Below the pieces are notes generated by a model. That model worked only from the letters and a program-made list of their open reading frames with translations. It searched no databases and had not been told where the DNA came from. A program made the position numbers and the translations under genes. A stretch of 64,000 nucleotides of DNA, from positions 62,001 to 126,000 of the forward strand of contig JANBPK010000806.1 of NCBI GenBank assembly GCA_027579435.1, in the 5' to 3' direction. This document shows, in pieces, positions 12,342 to 25,600 of this stretch. Origin of the DNA: Candolleomyces eurysporus. Its lineage: Eukaryota > Basidiomycota > Agaricomycetes > Agaricales > Psathyrellaceae. How positions within the stretch are numbered: the first letter of the stretch is position 1; the number at the start of each line of letters is the position of its first letter.

Positions 12342-15300
12342 ATGCCCGTCAATACTGCTTCAGCGGCAGTTCACATTGCCCCTGGTAAGTTTGGGCTCAA
12401 AAGAGTGGTGCTGTCAACTAATACATCCTAGTTGTCCTCAAGACATTCGCTGAACACAGAAAGCAGCGTAAAGCTCGAGAGAAACAGGGAAAAGAAGCAC
12501 CGCAGGACGATATTCTTTTCGACGAGTAAGCTTAAGAGCCATTCTCACTGTGCCCCAGCTGACTGTGCTCTGCAGGGCATTTAACATCGTGAAATGTGGG
12601 CACATATGTTTCCTCGAGTGTGGCACATTGCTGATCCCTGGTAACCAGCTTTCATCGAGCTTGGGACGAACAACACCGTAGAGTCGCTGCAGTCCTTGTC
12701 AGTATCAACTCCCGTGCTGCTTTGCTCCTCTACTCATTTTATCCACCAGCACGAACACACGTGTTCCATCCCTCTATTGGGTTGCCGTCAGCCCAGTCAC
12801 CATCCCACTATCTATATGCAACGAGGCTGCCGACGCATTGATTGAGTGGTTTGGGCCTGAAGAGCTCAATACTGTTGTAGGTGGGGAGCGATGGTGGCAA
12901 GTGCGAGGATTGAGTGGAATCGACGCTGAATGGATCGCGGAGCGCGAGCACCTTGACGACACCGGGGAAAAGGTTGGCAACGGCCAGAAACTTACCAGGG
13001 AGGAGCAGGATATTCTCCAGATGGAAAAGTTGGAGTCGGTCATCGTATGTCTTCGTTATCTTCGCTTCTATTCGCATGTTGATATGATGTCTCCACAGTT
13101 TTACGTACATGGAGGTAAGCGTCATGCAAGCATTCATTGTACCAGACTCCACCTCTTACTGGCGTTTAGGCGGATATTTCTGGGGCAGCATCAGTACGAT
13201 ATCTTCATCCTCATCTTAGAGTCAATGCTGAATGGCATTCAGATACACATCGCTACCAAATCATTCGCCTTGGTAAGTACTCTCCGACTCGGGACTAGGG
13301 GTGTTTGCTCATGGCACTGCCTTAGCACACAAACTCAAGGGGCGTGCCTTTGCCGTCAACTACAGGTAAGGGAAATTCCGATGGAACTGTCTACTTTCCC
13401 TGGCTCAGCATAGTCCTAGGAAAGCTCCTCAGTACCCATGGCCATGTCCTGTGCAAGACGTGCTTGCTGCTTGTAAACGATTCTATTATCTCCCCTTTTG
13501 ATGATATGGCTGATAACATGACGAACAGACTTGTACCTCATTCGTCCACCGCCGGGAGCTCTACACAAGGCCGTTGACCCTGGCAAGATCGTTTTCGCCG
13601 GCGATTCCGCCGGAGGAGGCCTTTGCGTCACGGTCATGACCGTTCTGCGCGATTTAGGCTTGCCAATGCCTGCTGGTGCCGTCTTAATCAGTCCGTGGGT
13701 CGATCTCACCCATAGCTTCCCTAGCATTCTGCAGAACACAGAGACGGTAATCATCCCTTTTTATGACCTCTGTTTTAGCGAATTCACTGACTTCGTGTGT
13801 ATGTGTGTGTGTGCTAGGACATCATCCCGCCTCATGGCTTCCTGGCCAAACCTTCCGTTTTGTGGCCGCTCGATCCATGCCCGAAAACGGCAAGGATCAT
13901 ACGGTCGGAAACAAATCCCCCTCCCAAACCTGGAGAAGCGGATACCTTGAAACCCTCTCCTGAAAGGGTGGAAATTGCCAAGTCGGGGACCGATATACCC
14001 GGGGAGGGGCTCGCTGTCGAGACTCAGGAAGAGATGCTGGAAAAGTACAGCTCCACAGCGCCCTACACCCTGCCCTCACCCCAAATGACCGACTCAAGCA
14101 TGGCCGAAAAGAACGCAAGTAGCGAGTCTTCCTCTTCGTCTAGCGAAATGGGTGGTAGAGCTGGTCATAACAAGGCCGAAACTCAAGCTACTCCTGCCGG
14201 TTGGGAGGCTAAACCGGCCAAGATTCTTATGGAGAATGATATTGAGTCGCCGCTTGAGTTACGGTGTCAGATACAGCTCTACGCAACGACCGAGTAAGGC
14301 TTCCCTCTCCCTGTATCATAACATGTTTGGTGTCTGACAGAAGGTATACTACAGGCAACTGACGCACCCTTTGGTTTCGCCCATCTCGCAAGGGTCTCTA
14401 TGCAATCTTCCGCCTTTATACATCATAGCTGGCGACAGTGAGATGCTCAGGGATGAAATCATCTATTTTGCACATCGAGCTGCCCACCCTTCGGACTATC
14501 CTGTTCGAGAGGCAGTCTTGAAGGATGCACGCAGGCAGAGAGAAAACGCGGAGAAGTTCACTACACCTACAAAGGTCTTATGGGTTTCAGTTCCTTCACA
14601 TGGATATGTTCTAACGTTCTCCAGGTTCACCTTCAAGTTTTCGATGGAATGCCTCACGTGTTGACGGTGTTCATGTTTACGAAGAGTGTGCGTACCTCGG
14701 GTTGGTGTCCCATCGATAGGCCCTGCACTTAACACATCGTCTTCAGGCACGCTACGCCTACAGGTCTATCGCGGAGTTTGTGAGGCACGTCACCCAGAAA
14801 CCGAAGGAAGAAATTGAACGAAGCCCGTTCCCTGCGTTCGAGTGGAAACCTCGATCAGACACTACAGAGAGCACCGAACCGCTCAAGGCCTCCAAAGCCA
14901 AGAAGCAGCCGAGGCCCAAGCCCTTCGCGAAGACACAGGACGGACCGGGACAAGAGTCCCCGGACAGTGAGCAGATCTTTGAACACAATGAGCAAGTGAC
15001 GCAGGAGACACTTCGAAAGCTCGCTGACTCACCTGAGCCCGATGTTCATCTGGTAAGCAGTACCTCATTCAACCATTAGTATCGGCACACGCGTTGATAT
15101 TGGTCGTGGAAGCAGGATGATGATGATGCTCTGCCGAGCGTCGCAATAATTCGCGAGAGAGTCGATATCCACGGCATGGTCCGACCTATGGAACCTAGGG
15201 AAGAGATTCCAGCTCTGCAGCTTTCACCAGACAAGATCGGCATGATCAAAGAGGCACCAGCCATGCGGTGGCACAAAGGTCAGGAAGAATGGGATAAGCG

Positions 15301-16071
15301 GTTCCACAAAGCCGGAAAGCGGGTTCTCCAGAAACGCGAAAAGCTGAAGGACAAGGCTGACAAACTCATCAAGCACGCATTGGAGCAAGGACTCGTCCAT
15401 GAAGCATTCCCAGAGAGTCTGGGGGACGAACCTGTGGAGAAGCAAACCAATAGGAATCGAAGGACGTCGATTGGTGAAATCCAAGAGCATAGGAGGTGGG
15501 GACCCTTGGATTTGAAAGATGAGAAACCACCAGCTTCGGCTATTGCAGGTCGTCGTGACACGGTGAGATTCTTGAGATCCCATTTGCTCATNGGCAAAGG
15601 TGCTTGGGATCGTAGACCTAACACGTATTCATTTAGCATGAATCTCTTGCATTGTTGCGGACGAGCATATACTATGCAGCGCCTATCACGCACAAGACTG
15701 TTCCGCGGTTGAAGGCGTCCGACGCTTTGCGTGCCACCTTCGATCCACACGACGACCCAAATGCACCCCCAAAGCAGTCGGTATCCGAGCAGCAGGTCGA
15801 CCGGATGCAGATTGCTCCGTTGAACGGACTTCGTATCTGGGAGAAGATCTTAGGGTATGTCATACTTACTATTCTTCTTCTTGCCAGCTTTGCCAGCTGG
15901 AGCCTTGCGATTTTGAACGTGGTTTTGGAGACGACGATTCTGACATGTACATGCGTGGTGGCGCATAGATATCTTGGCCGAAAGAGCTCGTCGAAAGCAA
16001 CAAACGGGATCCGGAATACTGCCGCAATTATTCGTCGCGAACGCGAAGACACTCCCCCGAAAGCATCTTAG
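12342..16071 (+). CDS. Membrane-anchored alpha/beta-hydrolase-3 (hormone-sensitive-lipase-type esterase)
   Basis: The oxyanion motif HGGGYFWGS (split by an intron near 13112-13170), the nucleophile elbow FAGDSAGGGLCV (about 13598-13630), the acidic site IIAGDSEMLRDE (about 14425-14460) and the His region VFDGMPHVLTVF (14637-14670) make a full esterase/lipase triad of the HSL/acetyl-hydrolase family. Two things are unusual. A Ser-rich insert of about 130 residues (13890-14290) splits the catalytic domain. A roughly 350-residue C-terminal extension ends in a hydrophobic segment (VILTILLLASFASWSLAIL, 15855-15920) with a basic tail, so the enzyme is probably tail-anchored to a membrane. Start ATG 12342, stop at 16069-16071. 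A lone N (15592) is in an intron. Substrate unknown; a role in lipid ester turnover is inferred. Confidence 0.85.
13795..13813 (+). repeat. TG microsatellite next to a splice acceptor
   Basis: A short interrupted TG tract sits directly before the gctag acceptor of an intron in the membrane esterase gene. Confidence 0.8.
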
Positions 16072-16380
16072 ATTCAGCATTGGACTCAAGGACTATCTAT
16101 CGGTTTCTGGAACTCAGCACGTCATTCATTGTTTTGGGTTTTCATTTTATGCTAGATTCATTTATTTAATATTCCACACTGCACACTCGTTTATTTTCCG
16201 TGTTTTCACCTCATCATTGACATTCGTTTGAACACATCAGGACAGTTAGCATTCATATCTGAGGCGCTCTAATGCTACATTCAATATAGTACAGGATAGA
16301 CGGGCATACCAATCTACGTCATAGTCGTAAAAAAAAAAATGAAATGGGTCATGCAACAAGGGGTCTTCCACCTCGGGATT
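16072..16380. other. Convergent 3' region (esterase / MFS transporter)
   Basis: AT-rich with an A11 run near 16330. No coding frame is supported; it holds two 3' UTRs. Confidence 0.5.
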
Positions 16381-19052
16381 TTACAAGGTCAACACAAAGT
16401 CGGGGTGCCTGTCTCCGATAGGCGCACGAGTTTTCCCTTCGGCTCGAAGTTTCTCGTACTTGACGATGTTGTCCTGTCGTCTGCCTTCCCTCCTCGCTTT
16501 GTTCTCCCACATACAGTAGGCACTGCGCGTGTACGGGTGGTCGTGATCAGTGAGATGTCATACAAGAGATTGNAAAAAAAAGGTCTTGCTACTCACACAT
16601 TGCAAGCGACCAAGACCCAGGCAAGTGAGACAAAGGCCAGAGAAATGGTGTGTCCGCGAATGTACCTTGGCCTTTGGTCTGGCGTGTAGGCAAATGTTGC
16701 GACAAACCCTCTATTAGATTGGTGAGCGGGAGGACTATGTAGGGTTGGCGGTGAACACTTACCCCATGTTGGCTATCGCGAGCTGTAGTGCCGTTGTCGT
16801 GGCTTTCTTGTAATGACCGCTGCTATTGTTGGGCAAGATAGACCTAAAAACCAAAGTATCGGCATCACGATGACCTCAGCATCTGTGAGAGAAGTCGGCT
16901 TACAGGATACAAGGGGCGGAGGGGTACCTGAGAGACCGCACCAGTTAGCTAACTGAGTCCCATGGTAATAATATTGGCACGTACACTCCTGCAGCCATGA
17001 AGAAAACGGCGATATAGCGAACCTTGTTGGTTTCAGCGGTGATTGCAAGAATGTATCCTAGCCGCAATCGTCAAGATGGACGAGCTGGGAAATCGAGCAA
17101 GAACACTAACCGATGATCGAGAGAGGGAGGCACATGAGGATGAAGGGTCCTCGCCATTTCAGTCTGTCACTGAAAATGGCAACGACGACTAAATTGGCCA
17201 AGTCAGGTCTAATTTGCAAGCCTCGAACGAAGAGACGTACCCGTCATAAAGGCAGCAGGAACATATGGTGGGACTGCATCGACGTCAGCAACTAGGGCAT
17301 GCGACAAGTCAAAGGCACGTACCTGTCCGCAATTGGGCTTGACTGCCATGGTAGCCAAGGCCAGCAATGATGGTCGGTCTACTAGGGTGTTAGTTTCCGC
17401 TCGTTTGAAGAATAATGGGTGTCTTACAGGAAAAGGGAATACGAATAAAGACCGACGAGGAGACCGAAGTAAGCGATGCCGGTGAGCCAAGTTTGAATGT
17501 CAGTCACACCTGTGAGGTTGGAATTGTGTTATTCCGCACGGCTCTGAATGGAATGCTTGGGACCTACCTCGCCAAACTTCCCTCCATTCGAATTTCTCCT
17601 CTTCCAAATCCTGGACGGTGTCAACAGGGACGGTTCGTTCAGTGAAATCTTCTTTCTCGGCCTTCTCAGCATCCGATGCATTATCCGATACGGGAGATGG
17701 GCTAGAAGGGAGGGTCGACTTGGTGAGGTTACCCCGCCGGAAACGTTCCACTATCAGATCCAGTTAGTTTTGCCCTAGAGTGATAGTGATGATAGTACGA
17801 ACCAGCAAAAGCTCGCTCTTCTTCAGTCAAGAATCTAGCAGACTGCAGATCCCTCGGGAGGAAGAAGTATGCAATGAATGCGATCACAACGGTTGCGAGA
17901 CCTTCCAAAATCTGGGTTGAAAGTTAAATGGGGTCATCGGCTAACTCGGTGGAGTTTGCACGTACAAAGATCCATTTCCATCCAGGTGTATTGGCAATGC
18001 CATTCATTTTAAGAATAGCCGTAGCGAGAAGCCCTGGGCGCGAGCATCAGAAGTTTGAACCGGTCATTGATTTAAAAACAGATGAACAAACCTCCAAATG
18101 CGCCTGACAAAGAAGCTTGGAGAAGTTTATGAGGCAATAGTTCCACATGGGTAGTTGTGAAAGAGCGTACCAGATGCATAAAAGATGCTCACGCTACGTG
18201 TGGCTTGAGCGGCGTGAAGACGGTAAAAATCAGAGAGGAACGCACCGAAGTTGGAGTTCGTGTTTCTTGTAAATTGTGCTCAAGTACAAGATCTTGAGAA
18301 TAAAATCAGATTGAGGCTCATTTAGCAATCGCATGGCCTTGACGTACGAGTCCTGGGAGGAGACCACCCTCACACAAGCCAAGGAACAGACGAACTACGA
18401 TCAAGCCAGCGAAATCTTTTGCCTGAACCCACATATTCAGAAAATGCACTTAGAGAAAGCGAATAAACCGACTGACCAGACACGTCAGGATAGTGACGAC
18501 ACCCCACAGGAACACAAGAAGCGGAATCCATCTCTATAAAACTGTTATGCCGTGTAAAAGAAGCTGGGCTTAACTCAACCTACGTTCGGTCGCATTTTCT
18601 TGAGGACGATGTTGGATGGAATCTCCACGAGGATATACCTGGTACGAGCGCGGGCATAAGACTCGGGAGAGGAAAAGCAGATCTAGGAGACGGAATCGTA
18701 CGTGACATAGAACACTGAAAAAAGAAATCAAATAAGAATCAGTGCATGTAGACGCAGGTCAGTTGCTGGACGCCTACAGGTCAGAACGATATTGAATTGG
18801 TTTCCACGAAGACCGGTATCAGTCTCAAGACCTGCAATCCTAGCGTTGCCAATGTTACTTCGGTCGATAAAATTGGCAAGCCAGAGCTTTTAAAAATAAA
18901 GGTTCAGTGAGGTAAAGAAGCAGTGAACGCGTCTAAAGACTTACGAGAGCAAGCGGGGGAAGGATGTTGCAATCTAACTTCCAGAGCACCCGCTTCGACA
19001 TCTCCCTGTGGCGGACAGGGTCGTTGAAAAGGCTATCCATACTAGCAGACAT
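16381..19052 (-). CDS. Major facilitator superfamily transporter, anion:cation symporter (Dal5-like) type
   Basis: A 12-helix MFS permease. The N-terminus reads MSASMDSLFNDPVRHR and then VLWKLDCNILPPLALLWLANF followed by IDRSNIGNARIAGL, the signature of the ACS family (allantoate, pantothenate, nicotinate and related acids). Further helices include VRLFLGLCEGGLLPGLVLYL, GLATVVIAFIAYFFLPRDL and PSAPCILSILPNNSSGHYK. An acidic cytosolic loop between helices 6 and 7 (17580-17740) is typical. The C-terminus ends in GDRHPDFVLTL. About a dozen introns; the N at 16573 is in one of them. Start ATG 19050-19052, stop 16381. The substrate cannot be read from sequence; an organic anion or vitamin is likely. 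Confidence 0.88.
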
Positions 19053-19746
19053 GATTGTTAGCTTTCCGGGGCAGAGGGATATGCGATCCGAAGTTTACAA
19101 TTAGCCATTGGGGGGGGTATTTATAGCTTCAGGCGGGTAGCAAGAAGTTACAAACTCCACCGCACACAGCTCGATCGAGCGCTCGTTCTTTGCATCTTCT
19201 CCTGATAGGTCTGTAGGTTCTCTCACTACCGGCATAAAAATAGCCACGGTCCGTCTGGTGACCTTTGTGCCATTCCGAGTCGCACTTGCTTCCCCGCACA
19301 GGCTTTTCATACCCGAAAGCCGGTGACATACAAAGCAAGGCTTCTGAAGCTTCTGTCAATGAGACTGTAGGTGCTTAATCTCACGCTAGGCATACTATCT
19401 ACCCGTGGTTAAAGGCAACATCCTTGAAACAGCAGGATCTTACGAACGACGAAAACTTTTGAGGGTAGGAGTGGACGAGCTCCGACATCGGGGAACGCAG
19501 TGCTTCATGAAAACTCGAGATAAGTGTATTGATTCTGTCTTGGCAATGTTCCTGTACATTGATTCGAAGGATGGCGAATGGTGGAGGTGGAGGTTCATGG
19601 TCAAGAGCCAATTGATGCCGACTTTGCTTCCGACGGTCCAATCACAGCGCCAGTCGGCGTCAAACAAAGCTATTGGCCTTGAATGCAAATACAAGCAATC
19701 ACTGAATGGAAACGCCGAGCGCCGGCCAGTCCTGTAAGCATCCACC
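19053..19746. other. Intergenic 0.7 kb between divergent MFS and FF-domain genes
   Basis: Holds both promoters. A 110-codon open frame at 19405-19737 has no ATG support beyond chance, no recognisable domain, and ends ten bases before the next gene's start, so I do not call it. Confidence 0.5.
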
Positions 19747-22334
19747 ATGTCTGCGCCACCACCATTTGTCCCACTTGTTGCCCCTCCTCTACCACCGGGA
19801 TGGACTCAGCACATAGGTAGGACTCTTTGTTGAACACTTCCCTCGATTTTGTAGCTCACTGTCCCTCAGGCGCTGCTGGACAAGCTTATTACTACAACTC
19901 CCAGACCAGGGAATCCACGTACATCCGGCCTCTGCCCTCTTTTACGGCACCTGTCCCACCAGTTGAACAACAAAAGAAAAAAGAGAAAGCTCACCTCAAA
20001 ACTGTCATACCTGGGACCGATTGGTTAAGGGTCAACACGACAGAAGGAAACATATTCTATTCGAACAAGATCACAAAACAAAGTTCATGGACTGTTCCTC
20101 CCGAAATCGCGGATGCCGTCAAGGCTTTTGAGCAGCAGGAAAAGGCTCCGGAACACACGCCTAGGGCTGAGAAAGGCAGCACGGGGAAGGGAAACGCGAC
20201 AGCCGCGAAAGAGGGGAAGCGCAAGCTTGACGAAGTCGTGGCTATCGACGAGGTCGTATCTAAAAAGGCTAAAGTCGAAGATGAGGGGAACGAAGAAGGT
20301 ACCGATGAAGAGGAAGACAGTGAAGATGATGACGAGGAAATGGAAGAATGGCAACGCGAGGCAGCTGAGCAATTGGCTCGCGAGGCGGAGGAGGAGCGTA
20401 TTCGGAAAGAGGAAGAGGCCAAGGAAAAGGAGGAGGAAGAGAGGAAAGCGAAGGAGGAAGCCGAGAAGGCTAAGAATGAAGGCGGCTTACCGAAGCTCAA
20501 CATGCCTCAAAGAGTGGATCTATCGCTGGACGAAGCAAAAGCGTTGTTCAAGGTACGAATCATTTCTTTTCTCGGTCAGGGCAGTCTCTAACTGCTCCCA
20601 GACCTTGCTACGGGAGAAGGATATAAATCCTTTACACCCTTGGGATCTCTGCCTTCCATTGTTCATCTCAGATCCGAGATATGTTCTCCTACCGTCTGTC
20701 ACCGCCCGGAAAGAAGCGTTTGATGAATATTGTCGAGATCGTGCTCGGGAGCTGCGGGCGAATACCGTCAAGAAGGAGAGACAGGAAGCCAATCCGAAGG
20801 AAGAATTTGATAAACTCTTGAAGGAAGAGGTCAAGAGTACTCGAGCAAGCTGGACAGATTTCCGGCGGACATGGAAGAAAGACAGGCGGTTTTATGGCTG
20901 GGGAAGGGACGACAAGGAAAGGGAGAAGGCCTTTAGAGAATACCTCAAGGATTTGAGCGAGAGTAAGTTAAGCCATTATCCTCACAGAGCGACATATTTA
21001 TTTCCATCAACAGAAAAGAAAGCGGCTGCCCAGAAGGCTGAAGCTGACTTTTTCGCGCTTCTTAAGGAGCATCCAGAGATCAAGTCAGGTGTCGTGTGGA
21101 AAGAGGTATTTCCTGAATTTCAATCTGCGAGTTATTTGTCTCAACGAAAGATAGGTGAAAAAAGGTCTTTATAGCGATCCACGCTATGACGCCGTTGGTT
21201 CTTCTTCGCTCAGGGAAGAACTTTTCAACACATTCATAAAGGGCCTTGGCAATGTTTCAACGAAACTGGAAAATCTATCTATCGAGTCTACTTCTCACGC
21301 AGTAGAGAAGGAGAGCAAAGAGGCTCGCCGAGAACGTGCCCTCAGAGAGAGGGAGCAAAAGGTCAAAGTCGAACAGAACAAGGTCAATATGGACATTGAG
21401 AAGTCGAGAAGTGGGTTGAATCAAGAAGAGGGAGAGCGGATTTTCAAGTGCGTGGTTTTCTGTATATCGCGACGCCCGACATCTCCCTACATCACGCTCA
21501 ACGGGTTTCCTTCTGCTCACTCTAGGACCATGCTCGTGGATGCTATCCGGGACCCACAGGTAAGGCAGCTCTTTTAATCAGACAGTCGTTAACCTCATCC
21601 TTGATTTAGATGAACTGGGAAGGCGCAATTAACCAGCTGAAAATTGACCCCCGATTCACCAATTCTCCACTCTCACATAACCAGCAGGTCAAATTATTCC
21701 ATGACCATGTCAACCACCTGAGGTCCAAGCAACTTGTCTCTTTACACACTCTTTTCGAGGAGAAAACACCGTCTCTGGACTCGCGACTCAGTGACCTCCC
21801 GGTTGAAGAGCTGCTGGCATCTTCTGCTTCATCTAAGCTCGGGTATGACATACATCAATTGGAAAATGAATTCAAGAGGTGGCAGAGGCAGCGGCATACA
21901 GATGCTCGTCAAGCGTTCGACGAAATGATGGGTGAAAACTCATTTGTTGATTTCTGGGGCCGTCTAAGCAAAATGCAAGAGGTTAAGCTCGGACAAGGGC
22001 TTCAGATTACGAGTGAAGATATTGGGGAGGACGACGAAGAGAGCAACAAGATTGATATGAAAGCTTTGGCGAAGACGGTGGACATCGGGGAGATGGTCAA
22101 AGTTCTAAAGGTAAGTTGTGCTCGTCGAAAAGGTGTCCGACTCGGAGTTCTAACGGTTCATCATTCAGAGAGATAAACGGTATATCGTGTTCGACCATAT
22201 ACCTGAAGAGAGAGAGCGTTGGATTAGAGTAAGCTCCCGCACATCTCCATTGTTTCGTGATACTCATCTCGCCGCGCTCTTAGGATTATCTGTCCAACAT
22301 GTCCGCACCGAAGCTATCGGTTCATGTGCCATAA
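19747..22334 (+). CDS. WW and FF domain protein, TCERG1/CA150-like (Dre4-type) transcription-splicing factor
   Basis: The first WW domain (PPLPPGWTQHIGAAGQAYYY, ending at STYIRP) is split by an intron at 19816. The second is TDWLRVNTTEGNIFYSNKIT with SSWTVPPE. An acidic and Glu/Lys-rich coiled stretch follows (20280-20480). Several FF repeats then follow, including EAKALFKTLLREKDINPLHPW, KEEFDKLLKEEVKSTRASWTDF and DPRYDAVGSSSLREELFNTF. WW plus FF repeats in this order is the TCERG1/Prp40 architecture; the two spaced WW domains and long linker favour TCERG1 (S. pombe Dre4). Such proteins link the Pol II CTD with the spliceosome. The last exon ends in MSAPKLSVHVP. Start ATG 19747; stop 22332-22334. 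Confidence 0.85.
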
Positions 22335-22673
22335 TCGGTTGGCTCTCCTCTACTGCTTCGCGATGCGTCCAGACTGCTCTCCCCGCCTAGTCATTTGTAC
22401 CTTTCTTAGCTAAATTTCTTGCGTACTTAATAACACATCACTACCATAACGTTTCGTGTACTCAATTGGCCTGAACGGGTGTCTTGGGAAGATTAAGCGC
22501 CGAAATATATCCCCAAAAGGAAGATAACGATCACGAGCCCAGGGACGATCACATTGACACGAAACTGACACGTCAGTACACTTTGCTGTCCAAGCCCATA
22601 AATCCTTGTCGGGTGCTAATACTGCGCGTTACACCTACTAATCACTGCGAGCCATTCTGTTGGCGTTGCAGAA
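22335..22673. other. Intergenic: FF-gene 3' end and GRP94 promoter
   Basis: No coding frame. It contains the ACGT-core element described separately. Confidence 0.5.
22566..22576. promoter_or_regulatory. ACGT-core element (TGACACGTCAG), candidate bZIP/UPR site
   Basis: Lies about 100 bases before the start of the ER chaperone gene. The ACGT core resembles sites for bZIP factors such as Hac1/XBP1. Suggestive only. Confidence 0.3.
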
Positions 22674-25600
22674 ATGCGTCTCCTCAGTCCACTCCTTCTC
22701 TCGCTGACCGTTTTGTCGGGGTATGTCCTTGCGGACGATTCTGTACCACAGAAAGTGAAGCATGACTACCAGGCAAGTTCTTGAGGCTTTTCGAATTGGG
22801 TATGTACTGACGCTCTCCACAGAGCGATGTTGCACGTATGAGGAAGATTGTCATCGACAGTCTCTACTCCCACAAGTGCGTATTCCAGGTTGACGCAGTG
22901 GCTTCCGTCTCGCTAAACGTTGCTTCTTGTTATTGCAGGGAAATCTTCCTCCGAGAATTGGTTTCCAACGCTAACGATGCGCTGGAGAAGTTGCGAATCA
23001 CATCGTTGAAGGAACCTGGCCTTCTAAGTGCTGGGGAGCTCAACGTCACTATCAAGGCTGTTCCAGAGGAGGGGGGAAAGGGAGGAAGGATCATTATTAC
23101 TGGTAAGCAGTGTTGTCACACTTTCCATCGGGCACCAATTGAATGGTACATTTAAGATACTGGTATCGGTATGACACCTGAGGAGCTTACCACAAACTTG
23201 GTAAGTCTCTTCGCGACACCTGGAGAACGTCTCCTGATTCCGAGTCTAGGGAACTCTCGCGAAATCTGGAACCTCCGACTTCATCAAAAACGTTGAAGGT
23301 GATCAGGCGGGAGGCGCAAACGGCAACCTTATCGGTGCATTCGGTCTCGGCTTCTACAGTAGTTTCTTGGTTGCGGACAGGGTTGAAGTCGCTTCATTGC
23401 CACCAAAGTCCTCCAAGAATGCCGACCCTGTTCAGCATATCTTTGCCTCCTCGGCCGACGAGAGCTCGTTTGAAGTCTATCCCGACCCTCGAGGCAACAC
23501 TCTTGGCCGAGGCACGGAAATCACACTTTTCTTGAAGCCTGATGCCTATGAATATCTCAACCAGGTCGAGCTGGCCAAGCTTGTGTATGTGCTTTCCTTC
23601 GTGTCCGATGCGAATGCCTCGCTGAGTCATATACAGAGCCAAGCACTCCTCGTTCTCGTCCTCTTTCCCTGTCTACCTCTTCGAGGTCGAGACGAAGGAA
23701 GTCCCTGATGAGGAGGCCATCGCCGCAGCAAAGGCTGCTGAGGAAGCTAAGAAGGCAGAGAAAGCAGCCAAAGCTGATAACGCGGACGAAGAGGAGGCTA
23801 TCGTCGAAGATGCGGACGATGAGAAGAAAGCCGAACAGCCCGAGGTCCCCACCCCGATGAAAAATGTCACCGTGGAGAAGTGGGCCCATTTGAACGCTCA
23901 GCCTCCTCTTTGGCAAAGGGATCCCAAGACCCTCGATGACGGTAAGTAATACAGCTGTCCTTGCGCATCCTTCGATTTCTCACTGAGGTTTCAGCGGACT
24001 ATTCTATGTTCTACAATGGTTACTTCAAGGACTTCAAGCCGCCTCTGGCGTGGACTCATTTCTCTGGCGATTCGGGTGATGGTGTCGGCTTCAAGGCAAT
24101 TCTCTACTTGCCCTCTGAGCTGTAAGTAAACTCCCTTGATGACTTTGCAAGAAGCTGACGTCCTCTAGACCAGAAGCTTTCTGGCAAAAGCCCTTGGAAT
24201 ACAAACCCAGCGACATCAAGCTTCTCGTTAAGCGAACTTTCATTACCTCTGACCTCGGTGACAATGCTCTTCCCAAGTGGGCAAGCTGGGTCAAGGTCGT
24301 GATTGACGGTGAGTAGCGCTCGTCGCGTCGTGGTAGTTCTTCAGCTGACATCCCGTGGTAGCCGATGATCTTCCTCTCAACGTCTCCCGCGAGACTCTTC
24401 AGTCGAACCGATTCTTGAAGCAGCTCAAGGGTATCATCCTCAAGCGTCTCATCCAACTTCTCCAGAAGGTTGAGAAAGAGGACCCTAAGAAGTGGGAGAA
24501 AGTCCAGGAGATCTATGGCAACATCATCAAGCTTGGTGCAGTCGAAGACACTAAGTACCGCGAGAAGTTGACCAAGCTCGCTCGTTTCAACACCAACCAG
24601 CGGAACTCTACTTCATTCGACATGTACCTCGAGAACAAGAAGAAGGGTCAAGATCAAGTAAGTGCTTGTACCTGACCTATTTTTCTCGGGGTGGCGTCCT
24701 CACCCAGCTTTCATAGATCTTCTACCTTGGAGAAATGGGCAAGACTGCCGACGAGCTCGCACAGAGCATCTTCGCTGAGAAGCTCGTTGCTCGAGGATAT
24801 GAAGTCATGCTGCTCACTGAGCCCATTGATGAAGTACTCTTCGGCACTCTCCGTACATACAAGAACCTGCCTTTCCAGGACGTTGCAAAGGCGGGCTTGA
24901 AGTTCGGTGACGAAAGTACGAGTTCGCTTTGGGTCTTGTGTGTCGTACACATGCTGATATCTGTACTATAGATCCTGAGGAAGAGAAGGCTGAGAAGGAG
25001 GCTCTCGAGGAGAAGTTCAAGCCCCTCCTGACCTGGTTGAAGGAGGAGGCCAAGGACGTCGTTCGGGATGGTAGGCCAACTTGAGGTTTTCAATATTCAC
25101 ATCGGCTGACGCTTTCACCCAGTTGTCATCTCTAACAGGCTTGTCAAGAGCCCATGCGCTATTGTCGCTGAGGCCTTTGGATACACTGCCAACGTGCAAA
25201 AGATGATGAGTAAGTCACTGCTCGTCCCTCTGGCACCAGACACTCAGCTAATATTGTCGTGCAGGCGCATCGAACTCGAAGCGTGGAGACATGCTCCATG
25301 AATATGCGATGAAGGCCAAGCTGCTCGAGATCAACCCTCGCTCGCCTTTGATCGAGGGTCTCCTGCGCCGTGTTGAGGATCTCCCTACAGACGAGGACGA
25401 GAGGGATCCCGAGACCGAAGCTGAGCTCAAAGAAGCTGCCTCCATCCTCATTGACGGTGCTTTGGTTCGATCCGGATTCGATGTTACCAACAAGAACGAG
25501 TGCGTGTCTTACTCTCCACCCGACTCGAGCCAGCAAGTGGGATGATCGATCGCTAACAACTTCCTTCTTGCAGGTTCTTTGCCCGCGTTGACCGTGTTCT

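Noticed and set aside
19405..19737. 110-codon open frame before the FF-domain gene
   Set aside because: No domain, odd composition, ends ten bases before a solid start codon; probably 5' flank.
20057..20503. Minus-strand Ser/Phe-rich frame
   Set aside because: Shadow of the Glu/Lys-rich linker of the FF-domain gene.
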